From assembly GCF_021730305.1 (NCBI RefSeq), contig NZ_CP032674.1:3953001-4017000 (forward strand): 64,000 nucleotides of DNA, in the 5' to 3' direction. The notes beneath the pieces were generated by a model. That model worked only from the letters and a program-made list of their open reading frames with translations, searched no databases and was not told the DNA's origin. The DNA is from Xanthobacter sp. YC-JY1 (GTDB taxonomy: Bacteria > Pseudomonadota > Alphaproteobacteria > Rhizobiales > Xanthobacteraceae). How positions within the stretch are numbered: position 1 is the first letter of the stretch; every line of letters starts with the position of its first letter. Positions 30,027-39,187 of this stretch are shown here, one piece after another. A program made the translations under genes and the position numbers.

Positions 30027-30998
30027 TCACAGCCGCCTGAGACTGACCTCGGCTATTTCGTGGCGGCCGGCTTTGCGCAGGATGAGGTCGGCGCGCTGTC
30101 GGGTGGGCAGGATGTTATCCTGCAGATTGACGAGGTTGATCCGCCGCCAGATGGACAGTGCGGTCGCCTGCGCCTCGTCGTCGGAGAGCTGCGAGTAGCG
30201 GTGGAAGTAGGAGAGCGGGTCGGTGAAGGCGGTCTCGCGCAGGCGCATGAAGCGCTCCACGTACCAGCGCTCGATCACGTCCTCGTCGCCGTCGATATAG
30301 ACCGAGAAGTCGAAGAAGTCGGAGACGAAGGGAATCGCCTTGCCGTCCTTGGGCGGGCGCGTGGTCTGGAGCACATTCAGCCCCTCCACGATGAGGATGT
30401 CCGGCCGGTCGATCTCCACATACTGGTCCGGCATCACGTCGTAGAAGAAATGCGAGTAGAGCGGCGCGCGCACCGGCCGGCGGCCGGCCTTGATGTCAGT
30501 GAGGAAGCGCAGCAGCAGGGCGACGTCGTAGCTCTCGGGGAAGCCCTTCTTCTCCATCAGCCCCTCGCGCTCGAGGATGGCATTGGGCAGGAGGAAGCCG
30601 TCGGTGGTGACGAGGTCCACCTTGGGCGTGTTGGGCCAGCGGGCGAGCAGCGCCTGCAGCACGCGCGCGGTGGTGGACTTGCCCACCGCCACCGAGCCGG
30701 CGACGCCGATAATGTAAGGCATCTTCTGTTCGCCCGCGGCCTCCCCCTCCCGATGGTCGAGGAAATGGCTCATGGCGCGGTAGAGCTTCTGCGTCGCCGC
30801 CACATAGAGCGAGAGCAGGCGCGACAGCGGGAGGTAGATCTCCTCCACCTCCTTCATGGAGAGGCGGACGCCGAGGCCTTCCAGCCGCGCGATCTCGTCC
30901 GGCCGCAACGTCATGGGCGTGTCGCGGCGCAGCTTCGCCCACTCCTCGCGGGAGAAGGAGCGATACGGGGAGAGGCCGGGGTCGATGGGCCGGTCCAT
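30027..30998 (-). CDS. coaA: Pantothenate kinase (type I, CoaA)
   Basis: This kinase catalyses the first step of coenzyme A synthesis. The 323-residue P-loop kinase has Walker A GSVAVGKS (about 101-108), [15 protein letters not shown], the [13 protein letters not shown] segment, and the late [16 protein letters not shown] motif. Type I enzymes are inhibited by CoA. It is the last gene of the his cluster here, 16 bp after hisE, an arrangement often seen in Rhizobiales. The ATG at 30998 gives the normal length. Confidence 0.96.
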   Translation of the reverse strand: MDRPIDPGLSPYRSFSREEWAKLRRDTPMTLRPDEIARLEGLGVRLSMKEVEEIYLPLSRLLSLYVAATQKLYRAMSHFLDHREGEAAGEQKMPYIIGVAGSVAVGKSTTARVLQALLARWPNTPKVDLVTTDGFLLPNAILEREGLMEKKGFPESYDVALLLRFLTDIKAGRRPVRAPLYSHFFYDVMPDQYVEIDRPDILIVEGLNVLQTTRPPKDGKAIPFVSDFFDFSVYIDGDEDVIERWYVERFMRLRETAFTDPLSYFHRYSQLSDDEAQATALSIWRRINLVNLQDNILPTRQRADLILRKAGRHEIAEVSLRRL

Positions 30999-31014
30999 GA
31001 TCGCGATGTCTCTG

Positions 31015-31341
31015 TCAGGCGGTGGGACGGGCGGCTTTTTCGGCGAGACCGGACTGGGCGGTCCTCCGCGCAAGCTCGGCATGGATGTCGGCGAGGCTCA
31101 CGCCACGGGCCTTGAGCACCACCATCAGGTGGTAGAGGAGGTCGCTCGCCTCACCCACGAGGTCCTTCTCGCTGCCGGAGACGGCGGCGATCACCGTCTC
31201 CACCGCCTCCTCGCCCAGCTTCTGGGCGCATTTGGCGACGCCCTTGTCCAGCAGGGAACGAGTGTAGGATGCGCCGGCGTCCGCCGAGGCCCGCGCCGCG
31301 ACGATGGCTTCGAGATCGGCGAGGGAGAAGCTGTCGCTCAT
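31015..31341 (-). CDS. hisE: Phosphoribosyl-ATP pyrophosphatase
   Basis: This is the second enzyme of histidine synthesis. The 108-residue all-alpha NTP-pyrophosphohydrolase has the metal-binding [12 protein letters not shown] and [13 protein letters not shown] motifs. It is separated from hisF by 135 bp without a gene. Its end lies close to coaA. Confidence 0.95.
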   Translation of the reverse strand: MSDSFSLADLEAIVAARASADAGASYTRSLLDKGVAKCAQKLGEEAVETVIAAVSGSEKDLVGEASDLLYHLMVVLKARGVSLADIHAELARRTAQSGLAEKAARPTA

Positions 31342-31476
31342 CGGGTCGGCCCCACAAGAAGGGTCAGGAACGAAGGCACTGAAGCATTTTCAGCGACTTG
31401 GGGAGCGGTTCGCATCAACAAAATGCGAAAAACGGGTTAACCGGGAGCGCTGCGGTATCGCCACCCCCGGCGCGGC

Positions 31477-32250
31477 TCAGTCGAGCCGTACCGGAAGACC
31501 AGCCTCGGCCAGCCGGTCCTTGGCCTCGCGCACCGTGAAGGTGCCGAAGTGGAAGATGGAGGCGGCGAGCACCGCCGAGGCGCCCCCGTCCCGGATGCCC
31601 TCCACCAGATGGTCGAGGATGCCGACGCCGCCGGAAGCGATGACCGGCACATGCACCGCATCCGCCACCGCCCGGGTCAGCGCGCAGTCGAAGCCCTGTC
31701 CGGTGCCGTCGCGATCCATGGAGGTGAGCAGGATTTCGCCGGCGCCGAGATCCACCACCTCGCGGGCATACTGGATGGCGTCGATGCCGGTGGGGTTGCG
31801 GCCGCCATGGGTGAATATCTCCCAGCGGTTCTCCTCGCCCGGCTGCGACACCTTCTTGGCGTCGATGGCCACCACAATGCACTGCTCGCCGAACTTCTCC
31901 GCCGCCTCGCCCACGAAGGCGCGGCGGTTCACGGCGGCGGTGTTGATGGAGACCTTGTCGGCCCCCGCGTGCAGCAGGGTGCGCACATCGTCCACCGTGC
32001 GCACGCCGCCGCCCACGGTGAGGGGCATGAAGCACTGCTCGGCGGTGCGGCGCACCACATCGAGGATGGTGCCGCGGTTCTCGTGGCTGGCGGTGATGTC
32101 GAGGAAGGTGAGCTCGTCGGCCCCGGCGGCGTCATAGGCGCGCGCGGCCTCCACCGGATCACCGGCGTCGCGCAGGTCCACGAACTGGACGCCCTTCACC
32201 ACGCGGCCGTCCTTCACGTCGAGACAGGGGATGACGCGGACCTTCAGCAT
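31477..32250 (-). CDS. hisF: Imidazole glycerol phosphate synthase cyclase subunit
   Basis: HisF uses ammonia from HisH to form IGP and AICAR. The 257-residue TIM barrel has the catalytic Asp11 in [14 protein letters not shown], the [12 protein letters not shown] phosphate loop, [13 protein letters not shown] containing the second catalytic Asp, and the ASGGVG site. The start ATG at 32250 lies 7 bp from the hisA stop, so the two are tightly coupled. Confidence 0.97.
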   Translation of the reverse strand: MLKVRVIPCLDVKDGRVVKGVQFVDLRDAGDPVEAARAYDAAGADELTFLDITASHENRGTILDVVRRTAEQCFMPLTVGGGVRTVDDVRTLLHAGADKVSINTAAVNRRAFVGEAAEKFGEQCIVVAIDAKKVSQPGEENRWEIFTHGGRNPTGIDAIQYAREVVDLGAGEILLTSMDRDGTGQGFDCALTRAVADAVHVPVIASGGVGILDHLVEGIRDGGASAVLAASIFHFGTFTVREAKDRLAEAGLPVRLD

Positions 32251-32257
32251 GGCGCAC

Positions 32258-32986
32258 CTATCGTCCCGCCACCAGCGCGAGGGCCTCGCGCGGGTCGAGC
32301 CGCCCATCATAGAGCGCCCGGCCGGTGATGGCGCCTTCGAGCTTCTTCGCGCCGGGCGCGAGCAATCCCTCGATGTCGGCGAGGGAGGCGAGCCCGCCGG
32401 AGGCGATCACCGGCAGCGAGATGGCCTCGGCCAGCGCGATGGTGGCCTCGAGGTTCAGGCCCTTCAGCAGGCCGTCGCGAGCGATGTCGGTGTAGATGAT
32501 GGCGGCGACGCCGGCATCCTCGAAGCGGCGGGCGATGTCCACGGCGGCAAGGTCGGATGTCTCCGCCCAGCCTTCCACGGCGACCCGCCCGTCGCGGGCA
32601 TCGAGGCCCACCACGATGCGGCCAGGATGGGCCTTTGCCGCCGCCTTCACGAAGTCCGGATCGCGCACCGCGGCGGTGCCGAGGATCACGCGGGTGACGC
32701 CCTTCTCCAGCCAGCCTTCCACCGTGCGCATGTCGCGGATGCCGCCGCCGAGCTGCACGGGGATGGAGACCGTCTCCAGGATGCGGTCCACCGCCGCCGC
32801 GTTCACCGGCTTGCCGGCGAAGGCGCCGTCAAGGTCGACGAGATGCAGGTAGCGGAAGCCGAGGTTCTCGAACTCCTCCGCCTGGGCGGCAGGGTCGCGA
32901 TTGAACACGGTGGCCCGCGCCATGTCGCCCTGTTCGAGGCGCACGGCGAGGCCGTCCTTGAGGTCGATGGCCGGAAAGAGGATCAC
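32258..32986 (-). CDS. hisA: ProFAR isomerase HisA
   Basis: This isomerase converts ProFAR to PRFAR in histidine synthesis. The 242-residue TIM barrel has the catalytic Asp in FPAIDLKDG, the [10 protein letters not shown] loop, and IYTDIARDG with the second Asp. The GTG start at 32986 overlaps the hisH stop (GTGA). The longer open frame upstream is a shadow of hisH. Confidence 0.96.
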   Translation of the reverse strand: MILFPAIDLKDGLAVRLEQGDMARATVFNRDPAAQAEEFENLGFRYLHLVDLDGAFAGKPVNAAAVDRILETVSIPVQLGGGIRDMRTVEGWLEKGVTRVILGTAAVRDPDFVKAAAKAHPGRIVVGLDARDGRVAVEGWAETSDLAAVDIARRFEDAGVAAIIYTDIARDGLLKGLNLEATIALAEAISLPVIASGGLASLADIEGLLAPGAKKLEGAITGRALYDGRLDPREALALVAGR

Positions 32987-33639
32987 GGATGCCACTTCAG
33001 GAAATTGGCGAGGAGCGCGAGGCCGAGGGTCTGGCTCTTCTCGGGATGGAACTGGGTGCCGGCGACATTTTCCCGCGCCACCGCGGCGGTGATGGTGCCG
33101 CCATAGTCGGTGGTGGCGAGGAGGTCGATGCCATCCGCCGGCTTGAGGTGGTAGGAGTGGACGAAATAGGCATGGAGCCCGGACGCGCCGGTGGGAATGC
33201 CGGCGAGCAGCGGGTGCTCGCGCGCGATTTCCAGCGTGTTCCAGCCCATGTGAGGGATCTTGAGGGTGGGATCGTTGGGGGTGATGCGGTCCACCTCGCC
33301 GCGGATCCAGCCGAGGCCCTCGGTGACGCCGTGCTCCAGCCCGCGCTCGGCGAGAAGCTGGAGGCCGACGCAAATGCCGAGGAAGGGGCGCCCCCTGCCC
33401 TTCACCGCCTCGGTCATGGCCTCCACCATGCCCGGCACGGCATCGAGCCCGGCGCGGCAGTCGGCGAAGGCACCGACGCCCGGCAGCACGACGCGATCAG
33501 CGGTGCGCACCACCTCCGGGTCGCTGGTGACGATAACGGTCTGGCCGGCATCATGGGCGAGGCTCTGCGCCGCGCGCTCCATGGCCTTGGCGGCGGAATG
33601 CAGGTTGCCGGAATTATAGTCGATGATGGCGACGGTCAC
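32983..33639 (-). CDS. hisH: Imidazole glycerol phosphate synthase glutaminase subunit
   Basis: This glutamine amidotransferase supplies ammonia to HisF. The 218-residue class I enzyme has the catalytic triad Cys90 in FLGICVGLQ, and His198/Glu200 in QFHPEKSQ. It starts [13 protein letters not shown] and is coupled to hisA by a 4-bp overlap. Confidence 0.97.
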   Translation of the reverse strand: MTVAIIDYNSGNLHSAAKAMERAAQSLAHDAGQTVIVTSDPEVVRTADRVVLPGVGAFADCRAGLDAVPGMVEAMTEAVKGRGRPFLGICVGLQLLAERGLEHGVTEGLGWIRGEVDRITPNDPTLKIPHMGWNTLEIAREHPLLAGIPTGASGLHAYFVHSYHLKPADGIDLLATTDYGGTITAAVARENVAGTQFHPEKSQTLGLALLANFLKWHP

Positions 33640-33642
33640 GCC

Positions 33643-34128
33643 TCAGGCTCCCGGAAAGGCGCCGATGACGCCGGGTGTGCCGCCCGGAACCGGGAAGGAC
33701 GGGCGGATGGCGGGAAGGGCGGAGGCGGCGCGCGGCGCCGGGAACAGTCCGTCCCATTCCGCGAAAAAGCGGTGTTCCGCCTCGTCCCGGTCGGCGGCGA
33801 CCACCACGGCGGCCTCCTCATAGCCGAGGCGTTCCAGCTTGCGCTGCCGAAGGCGCGGCAGTTCCAAAGCGAGGAGGACGTGGAAGCCGATCATCACCGC
33901 GTTGCCGACCCCATCGGCGATGCCGGCCCACACTTCCGCGAGGCCCATGACGACCATCACCGCCACATAGGCGGCAAACACCAGCCACAGGCGGAAGCGC
34001 AGCAGCACGATGGGGGCGAAGAACAGCGTCACCCAGGAGAATTTCTCGCGCACGAACACGGTGCGCCCCGCCGCCTGCTCGGCGGTGTCGCCGGGGACGC
34101 TGCGGGTCAGAACGGTCCAGCTGGCCAT
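33643..34128 (-). CDS. DUF2628 membrane protein
   Basis: This 161-residue protein is commonly found inside alphaproteobacterial his operons. A central hydrophobic region (WVTLFFAPIVLLRFRLWLVFAAYVAV, then a second helix ending LLALELPRLRQRKL) gives two to three helices. The C-terminus (DEAEHRFFAEWDG) is conserved in the family. The function is unknown. It sits 3 bp before hisH and 34 bp after hisB. Confidence 0.82.
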   Translation of the reverse strand: MASWTVLTRSVPGDTAEQAAGRTVFVREKFSWVTLFFAPIVLLRFRLWLVFAAYVAVMVVMGLAEVWAGIADGVGNAVMIGFHVLLALELPRLRQRKLERLGYEEAAVVVAADRDEAEHRFFAEWDGLFPAPRAASALPAIRPSFPVPGGTPGVIGAFPGA

Positions 34129-34162
34129 GGCTGCCTCGTCTCCTGCCTCGTCTCTGCCCGCC

Positions 34163-34756
34163 TCAGGTGCCCAGGGCGCCCTTGGTGGAGGGAATCTCCC
34201 CCGCCGCCGCCGGGTCCACCGCCACCGCAGCGCGCAGCACCCGGGCGAGGCCCTTGAAGCAGCTTTCCGCGATGTGGTGGGCATTCACCCCGTACAACGT
34301 CTCCACATGCAGGGTGACGCCGGCATTGGAGGCGAAGGCCTGGAAGAATTCCCGCACCAGCTCGGTGTCGAACTCGCCGATCTTCTGCGCCGCGAACTCG
34401 GTGCGGAAGACCAGGAACGGACGGCCGGAAATGTCGATGGCGACGCGGGTGAGCGTCTCGTCCATGGGCAGGAGCACATCGGCATAGCGCGTGATGCCGC
34501 GCATGTCGCCGAGCGCCTTCCTCACCGCCTGGCCGAGGACGATGCCCACATCCTCGGTGGTGTGGTGGAAATCGATGTGGAGGTCGCCCACCGCCTTGAT
34601 ATCCAGATCAAAACGAGCGTGACGGCCGAGCAGGTCCAGCATGTGGTCAAGGAAGCCGACACCGGTGGACACGCTGGTCCGCCCCATCCCGTCGAGGTCG
34701 ACGGCGAGCGTGACGCGGGTCTCCTTGGTCTCGCGGACGATTTCGGCCTTGCGCAT
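34163..34756 (-). CDS. hisB: Imidazoleglycerol-phosphate dehydratase
   Basis: This is the monofunctional IGPD of histidine synthesis. The 197-residue protein has duplicated metal-binding motifs: [18 protein letters not shown] with [13 protein letters not shown] in the first half, and the [16 protein letters not shown] repeat in the second. It opens the hisB-DUF2628-hisH-hisA-hisF-hisE-coaA run. No His-rich leader peptide is visible in the 168-bp divergent region upstream. Confidence 0.97.
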   Translation of the reverse strand: MRKAEIVRETKETRVTLAVDLDGMGRTSVSTGVGFLDHMLDLLGRHARFDLDIKAVGDLHIDFHHTTEDVGIVLGQAVRKALGDMRGITRYADVLLPMDETLTRVAIDISGRPFLVFRTEFAAQKIGEFDTELVREFFQAFASNAGVTLHVETLYGVNAHHIAESCFKGLARVLRAAVAVDPAAAGEIPSTKGALGT

Positions 34757-34924
34757 GGAACTCCTCCAAGGCTGCGGCTTCTATCAGCAACCTCGCTGCA
34801 ACGCCATATGGCGATGAAATGACAGCGCGCGCGACGGAATGCTCGGCCTTTCCCTGCGTCACCCGCCTCGCGCCGACGCGCCATCTATGGCATAGCGCAC
34901 CCGTCAACCCGACGGGGATCGCCG

Positions 34925-35716
34925 ATGCCGACGACGCACAATGACGGGCTGGAGCTTGCGTATCAGGTCAGCGGCGAAGGCCCGCCCCTGCTCATCATCT
35001 CCGGCCTTTCGGCCGAGCGCTCCTTCTGGGCCCTGTCGCGCCCGCTGCTGACGGGCTTCACCCTCATCGAGTTCGACAACCGGGACATCGGCAAGAGCGA
35101 GCGGGCCAAGGCCGCCTACACCGCCGCCGACATGGCCCGCGACGCCCTCGCCGTGCTTGATGCGGCGGGCTTCGAGAAGGCCCACGTCATCGGCCATTCC
35201 ATGGGCGGCATGATCGCGCAGGAGCTGGCCATCGCCGCGCCGAAGCGGGTGAACCGGCTGGTGCTGTCCAACACCATCGCCCGCAATGATCTCTACACCA
35301 CCGAAATCATGCGGCTGTTCAAGGAGCTGCGGCTCCAGCTCGACAACGAACTGACGTTCGGCGCCGCGCTCACGACCTTCGTGCTCGGCATGCGCACCCT
35401 GAACAAGATCCCGCTGTTTGCGGCGGTCCAGCAGTCGCTGGACGCGGGCCTCTACCAGGAGAAGGACGCCTTCATCCGCCAGGTGGGGGTCTGCGTCGGC
35501 TTCGACAGCCTCGCCCGCATCGGCACGATCACCGCGCCCACCCTCGCCATCTATTGCGACGACGACCGCGTGTTCTCCCCGGCCATGGTGCGCGAGGTGG
35601 CGAACGGCATTCCCGGCGCGAAGCTCGACGAGATCATCGACAGCGGCCACTGCCCCATGGTGGAGGCGCCGGAGAACTTCTGCACCACCGTGCGCGCCTT
35701 CCTCAACGGAAGCTGA
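34925..35716 (+). CDS. Alpha/beta-fold hydrolase
   Basis: This 263-residue hydrolase has the nucleophile elbow GHSMGG (Ser92), an oxyanion region near ISGLSAERSFW, an acid residue in IYCDDDRVFSP, and the C-terminal His in DSGHCPMVEAPE. The fold resembles 3-oxoadipate enol-lactonase and related esterases; the substrate is not known. It lies divergent from hisB and upstream of hslV. Confidence 0.88.
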   Translation: MPTTHNDGLELAYQVSGEGPPLLIISGLSAERSFWALSRPLLTGFTLIEFDNRDIGKSERAKAAYTAADMARDALAVLDAAGFEKAHVIGHSMGGMIAQELAIAAPKRVNRLVLSNTIARNDLYTTEIMRLFKELRLQLDNELTFGAALTTFVLGMRTLNKIPLFAAVQQSLDAGLYQEKDAFIRQVGVCVGFDSLARIGTITAPTLAIYCDDDRVFSPAMVREVANGIPGAKLDEIIDSGHCPMVEAPENFCTTVRAFLNGS

Positions 35717-35776
35717 ACGGGAGGCGAGTTGCGTCAGCCGCGGAAGCGCATAAGTAAGCTCCAAGCGGAGCACTGC

Positions 35777-36322
35777 ATGCATTCCCCTGATACCATTTAC
35801 GGCACCACCATCGTCACCGTCCGCAAGGGCAACCGCGTCGCCATCGCCGGCGACGGGCAGGTCACGCTCGGCCAAACCGTGCTCAAGGCCAATGCGCGCA
35901 AGGTGCGCCGGCTGGGCCGGGGCGACGTGATCGGCGGATTTGCCGGCGCCACGGCCGACGCCTTCACCCTGTTCGAGCGGCTGGAAGCGAAGCTGGAGCA
36001 GTATCCCGGCCAGCTGCAGCGCGCCGCCGTGGAACTCGCCAAGGACTGGCGGACCGACCGCTATCTGCGCCGGCTGGAGGCCATGATGATCGTGGCCGAC
36101 GCCTCGGTCTCCCTCGTCCTCACCGGCACCGGCGACGTGCTGGAGCCGGATGCGGGCGTGGCGGGCATCGGCTCGGGCGGCATGTATGCCCTCGCGGCCG
36201 CGCGCGCGCTCCTTGATCGCGAGGAGGATCCCGAGGCGATCGTGCGCCGCTCGCTGGAGATCGCGGCCGACATCTGCGTCTACACCAACCGGAACATCGT
36301 CGTGGAAACCATCGGGTCCTGA
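35777..36322 (+). CDS. hslV: ATP-dependent protease subunit HslV
   Basis: HslV is the peptidase of the HslUV complex. The 181-residue N-terminal-nucleophile protein has the catalytic threonine region [10 protein letters not shown], preceded by a ten-residue propeptide as in other alphaproteobacteria, then [15 protein letters not shown] and the [14 protein letters not shown] segment. It starts at the ATG 35777 with ggag upstream, and is followed by hslU after 37 bp. Confidence 0.97.
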   Translation: MHSPDTIYGTTIVTVRKGNRVAIAGDGQVTLGQTVLKANARKVRRLGRGDVIGGFAGATADAFTLFERLEAKLEQYPGQLQRAAVELAKDWRTDRYLRRLEAMMIVADASVSLVLTGTGDVLEPDAGVAGIGSGGMYALAAARALLDREEDPEAIVRRSLEIAADICVYTNRNIVVETIGS

Positions 36323-36359
36323 GCAGCCCCGCCCCCCCGCGATAAGGACAGCTGATTCC

Positions 36360-37667
36360 ATGAGCGACTTTTCCCCCCGTGAGATCGTCTCCGAGCTTGA
36401 CCGCCATATTGTCGGCCAGGGCAAGGCCAAGCGCGCGGTGGCCATCGCCCTGCGCAACCGCTGGCGCCGACAGCAGCTGGACGAGAAGCTGCGCGAGGAG
36501 GTTCTGCCCAAGAACATCCTGATGATCGGCCCCACCGGCGTCGGCAAGACCGAGATTTCCCGCCGCCTCGCCCGGCTCGCCGGCGCGCCCTTCCTGAAGG
36601 TCGAGGCCACCAAGTTCACCGAGGTCGGCTATGTGGGCCGCGACGTGGAGCAGATCGTGCGCGATCTCGTGGAGGTCGGCATCGGCCTGACCCGCGATGC
36701 CAAGCGCAAGGACGTGCAGGCGAAAGCCCACCTTGCCGCGGAAAACCGCGTGCTCGACGCCCTCGTCGGCGCCACCGCCTCGCAGGCCACCCGCGACGCC
36801 TTCCGCAAGCGCCTGCGCGCCGGCGAGCTGGACGACAAGGAAGTCGAGATCGAGGTGGCGCAGGGCCAGCAGGGCATGCCCATGTTCGAGATTCCCGGCA
36901 TGCCGGGCGCGCAGATGGGCGCCATCTCGCTGGGCGACATGCTGGGCAAGGCCTTCGGCGGCCGCTCCAAGCCGCGCCGCGTCACGGTGAAGGAGGCCCA
37001 TCCCCTTCTTCTCACCGAAGAGGCGGACAAGCTGATCGATCAGGAGGCCATCACCCAGGAGGCGATCCACGCCGTCGAGAACAACGGCATCGTCTTTCTC
37101 GACGAGATCGACAAGATCGCCGGGCGCGAGGGCCGCTCGGGTGCGGACGTCTCCCGCGAGGGCGTGCAGCGTGACCTGCTGCCGCTGATCGAGGGCACCA
37201 CCGTCTCCACCAAGCACGGGTCGGTGAAGACCGACCACATCCTGTTCATTGCCTCCGGCGCGTTCCACGTCTCCAAGCCGTCCGACCTGCTGCCGGAGCT
37301 TCAGGGCCGCCTGCCCATCCGCGTGGAGCTCGAGGCGCTGACCCGTGCCGACTTCGTGCGCATCCTCACCGAGACCGAGGCGAGCCTCGTCAAGCAGTCG
37401 GTGGCGCTCATGGGGACGGAAGGCGTGACGCTGGACGTCACGGCGGACGCGGTGGAGGCCATCGCCGATGCGGCGGTGGAGGTGAACTCCAATGTGGAGA
37501 ATATCGGCGCCCGTCGCCTGCAGACGGTGATCGAGCGCGTGCTCGACGACCTCTCCTTCTCCGCGCCCGACCGTTCCGGCGAGACGGTGGTGGTGGATGC
37601 GGAGTATGTGCGCTCGCGCGTTGCGGACCTCGCGAAGAACGCCGATCTCAGCCGCTTCATCCTCTGA
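36360..37667 (+). CDS. hslU: ATP-dependent protease ATPase subunit HslU
   Basis: HslU unfolds substrates for HslV. The 435-residue AAA+ protein has Walker A GPTGVGKT (57-64), the GYVGRD pore motif, an intermediate domain around residues 110-230 rich in Gly and Met, Walker [10 protein letters not shown], and the C-terminal LSRFIL tail that docks into HslV. The longer open frame upstream is a shadow over hslV. Confidence 0.98.
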   Translation: MSDFSPREIVSELDRHIVGQGKAKRAVAIALRNRWRRQQLDEKLREEVLPKNILMIGPTGVGKTEISRRLARLAGAPFLKVEATKFTEVGYVGRDVEQIVRDLVEVGIGLTRDAKRKDVQAKAHLAAENRVLDALVGATASQATRDAFRKRLRAGELDDKEVEIEVAQGQQGMPMFEIPGMPGAQMGAISLGDMLGKAFGGRSKPRRVTVKEAHPLLLTEEADKLIDQEAITQEAIHAVENNGIVFLDEIDKIAGREGRSGADVSREGVQRDLLPLIEGTTVSTKHGSVKTDHILFIASGAFHVSKPSDLLPELQGRLPIRVELEALTRADFVRILTETEASLVKQSVALMGTEGVTLDVTADAVEAIADAAVEVNSNVENIGARRLQTVIERVLDDLSFSAPDRSGETVVVDAEYVRSRVADLAKNADLSRFIL

Positions 37668-37673
37668 GGCGGC

Positions 37674-39059
37674 TCAAGACAGCCGCGTGCGCTCGCCCCA
37701 GGCCAGTTTCTTGCGGTAGAGGGTCGAGGGGCTGAGATCGAGGGCGGCGGCGGCGAGCGAGATGTTGCCGTCGAAGGCGGCGATGGCGGCCTCGATGGCG
37801 CGCCGTTCGATCACCGCCAGCGGCTCGACCCGGCCGTGCCACGCATGGCCCTCGGACCAGCCCTGGATGAACACCTCGGGGCTGCGGCCGGGGGCGTCGG
37901 CCTCGGGCGCGGCTGGCTCGGCCAAAAGACCGGGTGGAATGGTGCCGCCTTCGCTCAGGATCACCACCTGCCGCATCAGGTTCTGCAATTCGCGCACATT
38001 GCCGGGGAAGCGCCGGGCGCGCAGCGCCTCCACCACCTCGGGCGTGAAGCGCGGCATGGGCCGGCCCTCTTCTCCCGCGAAGCGGGCAAGGAACGTCTCA
38101 GCCAGAAGCAGCACGTCGTCGCCGCGTGCCCGCAGCGGCGGCAGCGCCAGCGGCAGCACCGCCAGCCGGTAATAGAGATCTTCCCGCAGCCGGCCGGCGC
38201 GCACCTCCTCCAGCGGGTCTCGGCTGGTGGCGCAGACGAGGCGCACGTCCGCCTCACGCTCCGCCACCTCGCCCACGGGACTGAACCGCCCCGTCTCGAC
38301 GAAGTGCATCAGCCGGGCCTGGCAGGCCGGTTCCATCTGCGTGATCTCGTCCAGGTGGAGCGTGCCGCTCTGGGCGCGGTCCATGGCACCGGCGTCCTCG
38401 CGGCCGAACAGGGCGACTTCCATCAGCTCGGCGGGGATGACGGCGCAGTTGAGCGCGACGAACGGCGCATCGCGCCGCGACGAGGCGGCATGGACCGCCG
38501 CAGCTACCAGATCCTTGCCGGTGCCGCTCTCGCCGGTCACGAATACCGCCGCGCGCGAGGCGGCGAGGCGCTCGATCTGGGCGTAGACCGCCTGCATGGC
38601 CGTCGAACGCCCGTAGAGACCGCAGAAATCACCCCCGCGCGGCAGGGGACGGGCCGCCCGGCGGCGGCGCTCGGGGCGGCGCGCCGGGGTCGCGGCCAGC
38701 AGGCGATCCATCACCTCCTCGACCACGAGCGGCTTCTGGACCACGTCGTCGGCCCCGGCCCGCATGGCGGCGACGGCATCCGTCACCGAGCTTTCGCTCA
38801 GCGCCACGACGAGCGTGCCGACAAATCCGCTGGCGCGGATCCGGCGCACGGCATCTTCCGGATCAACCGTGCCGACGAGGGCGGAGGTGCAGCGAGGGAG
38901 CAGCGCCAGCGCGCCGGCGACGTCGGCCGCCTCAATCATGTCGAGGGAATCTCGACGCGCCAGCGCCGCCCGAACCGTGACGCGCACGGCGGGATCGGGA
39001 TCGCAGATCAGCAGGCGGGTGGGCCCGCCGGTGCGTCGGGCGATGGAAAATTGGGACAT
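37674..39059 (-). CDS. Fis-family AAA+ regulator with degenerate receiver, lacking GAFTGA
   Basis: This 461-residue protein has three domains: receiver-like (about 15-120), AAA+ (about 150-370, Walker A GESGTGKD at 176-183, Walker B TLHLDEI at 233-239) and a C-terminal Fis-type HTH (AIAAFDGNISLAAAALDLSP). The receiver keeps the acidic pair near residues 20-22 and the Lys of VVQKP (109). However, the phospho-acceptor Asp position after the third strand reads ALVGTV. The GAFTGA loop that contacts sigma-54 is deleted: LFGRED runs almost directly to QSGTLHLDE. Activation of sigma-54 is therefore unlikely. The start is uncertain (39059, 39086 or 39137). It converges on hslU. Confidence 0.85.
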   Translation of the reverse strand: MSQFSIARRTGGPTRLLICDPDPAVRVTVRAALARRDSLDMIEAADVAGALALLPRCTSALVGTVDPEDAVRRIRASGFVGTLVVALSESSVTDAVAAMRAGADDVVQKPLVVEEVMDRLLAATPARRPERRRRAARPLPRGGDFCGLYGRSTAMQAVYAQIERLAASRAAVFVTGESGTGKDLVAAAVHAASSRRDAPFVALNCAVIPAELMEVALFGREDAGAMDRAQSGTLHLDEITQMEPACQARLMHFVETGRFSPVGEVAEREADVRLVCATSRDPLEEVRAGRLREDLYYRLAVLPLALPPLRARGDDVLLLAETFLARFAGEEGRPMPRFTPEVVEALRARRFPGNVRELQNLMRQVVILSEGGTIPPGLLAEPAAPEADAPGRSPEVFIQGWSEGHAWHGRVEPLAVIERRAIEAAIAAFDGNISLAAAALDLSPSTLYRKKLAWGERTRLS

Positions 39060-39187
39060 GGAATGTGAATCGCGGGCAAAGAACATCCCTGGAAGTAGAC
39101 GCCGGACAGCGTAAAGGAAGCCTTGCCGCCCGCACAACCCATTCTCTATGTGAGGCTTACGCCCGCCCGATCAAGCCGGCGCGCCGT

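Noticed and set aside
34757-34924. Histidine attenuator upstream of hisB
   Set aside because: No run of His codons or terminator-antiterminator stems was seen on the minus strand.
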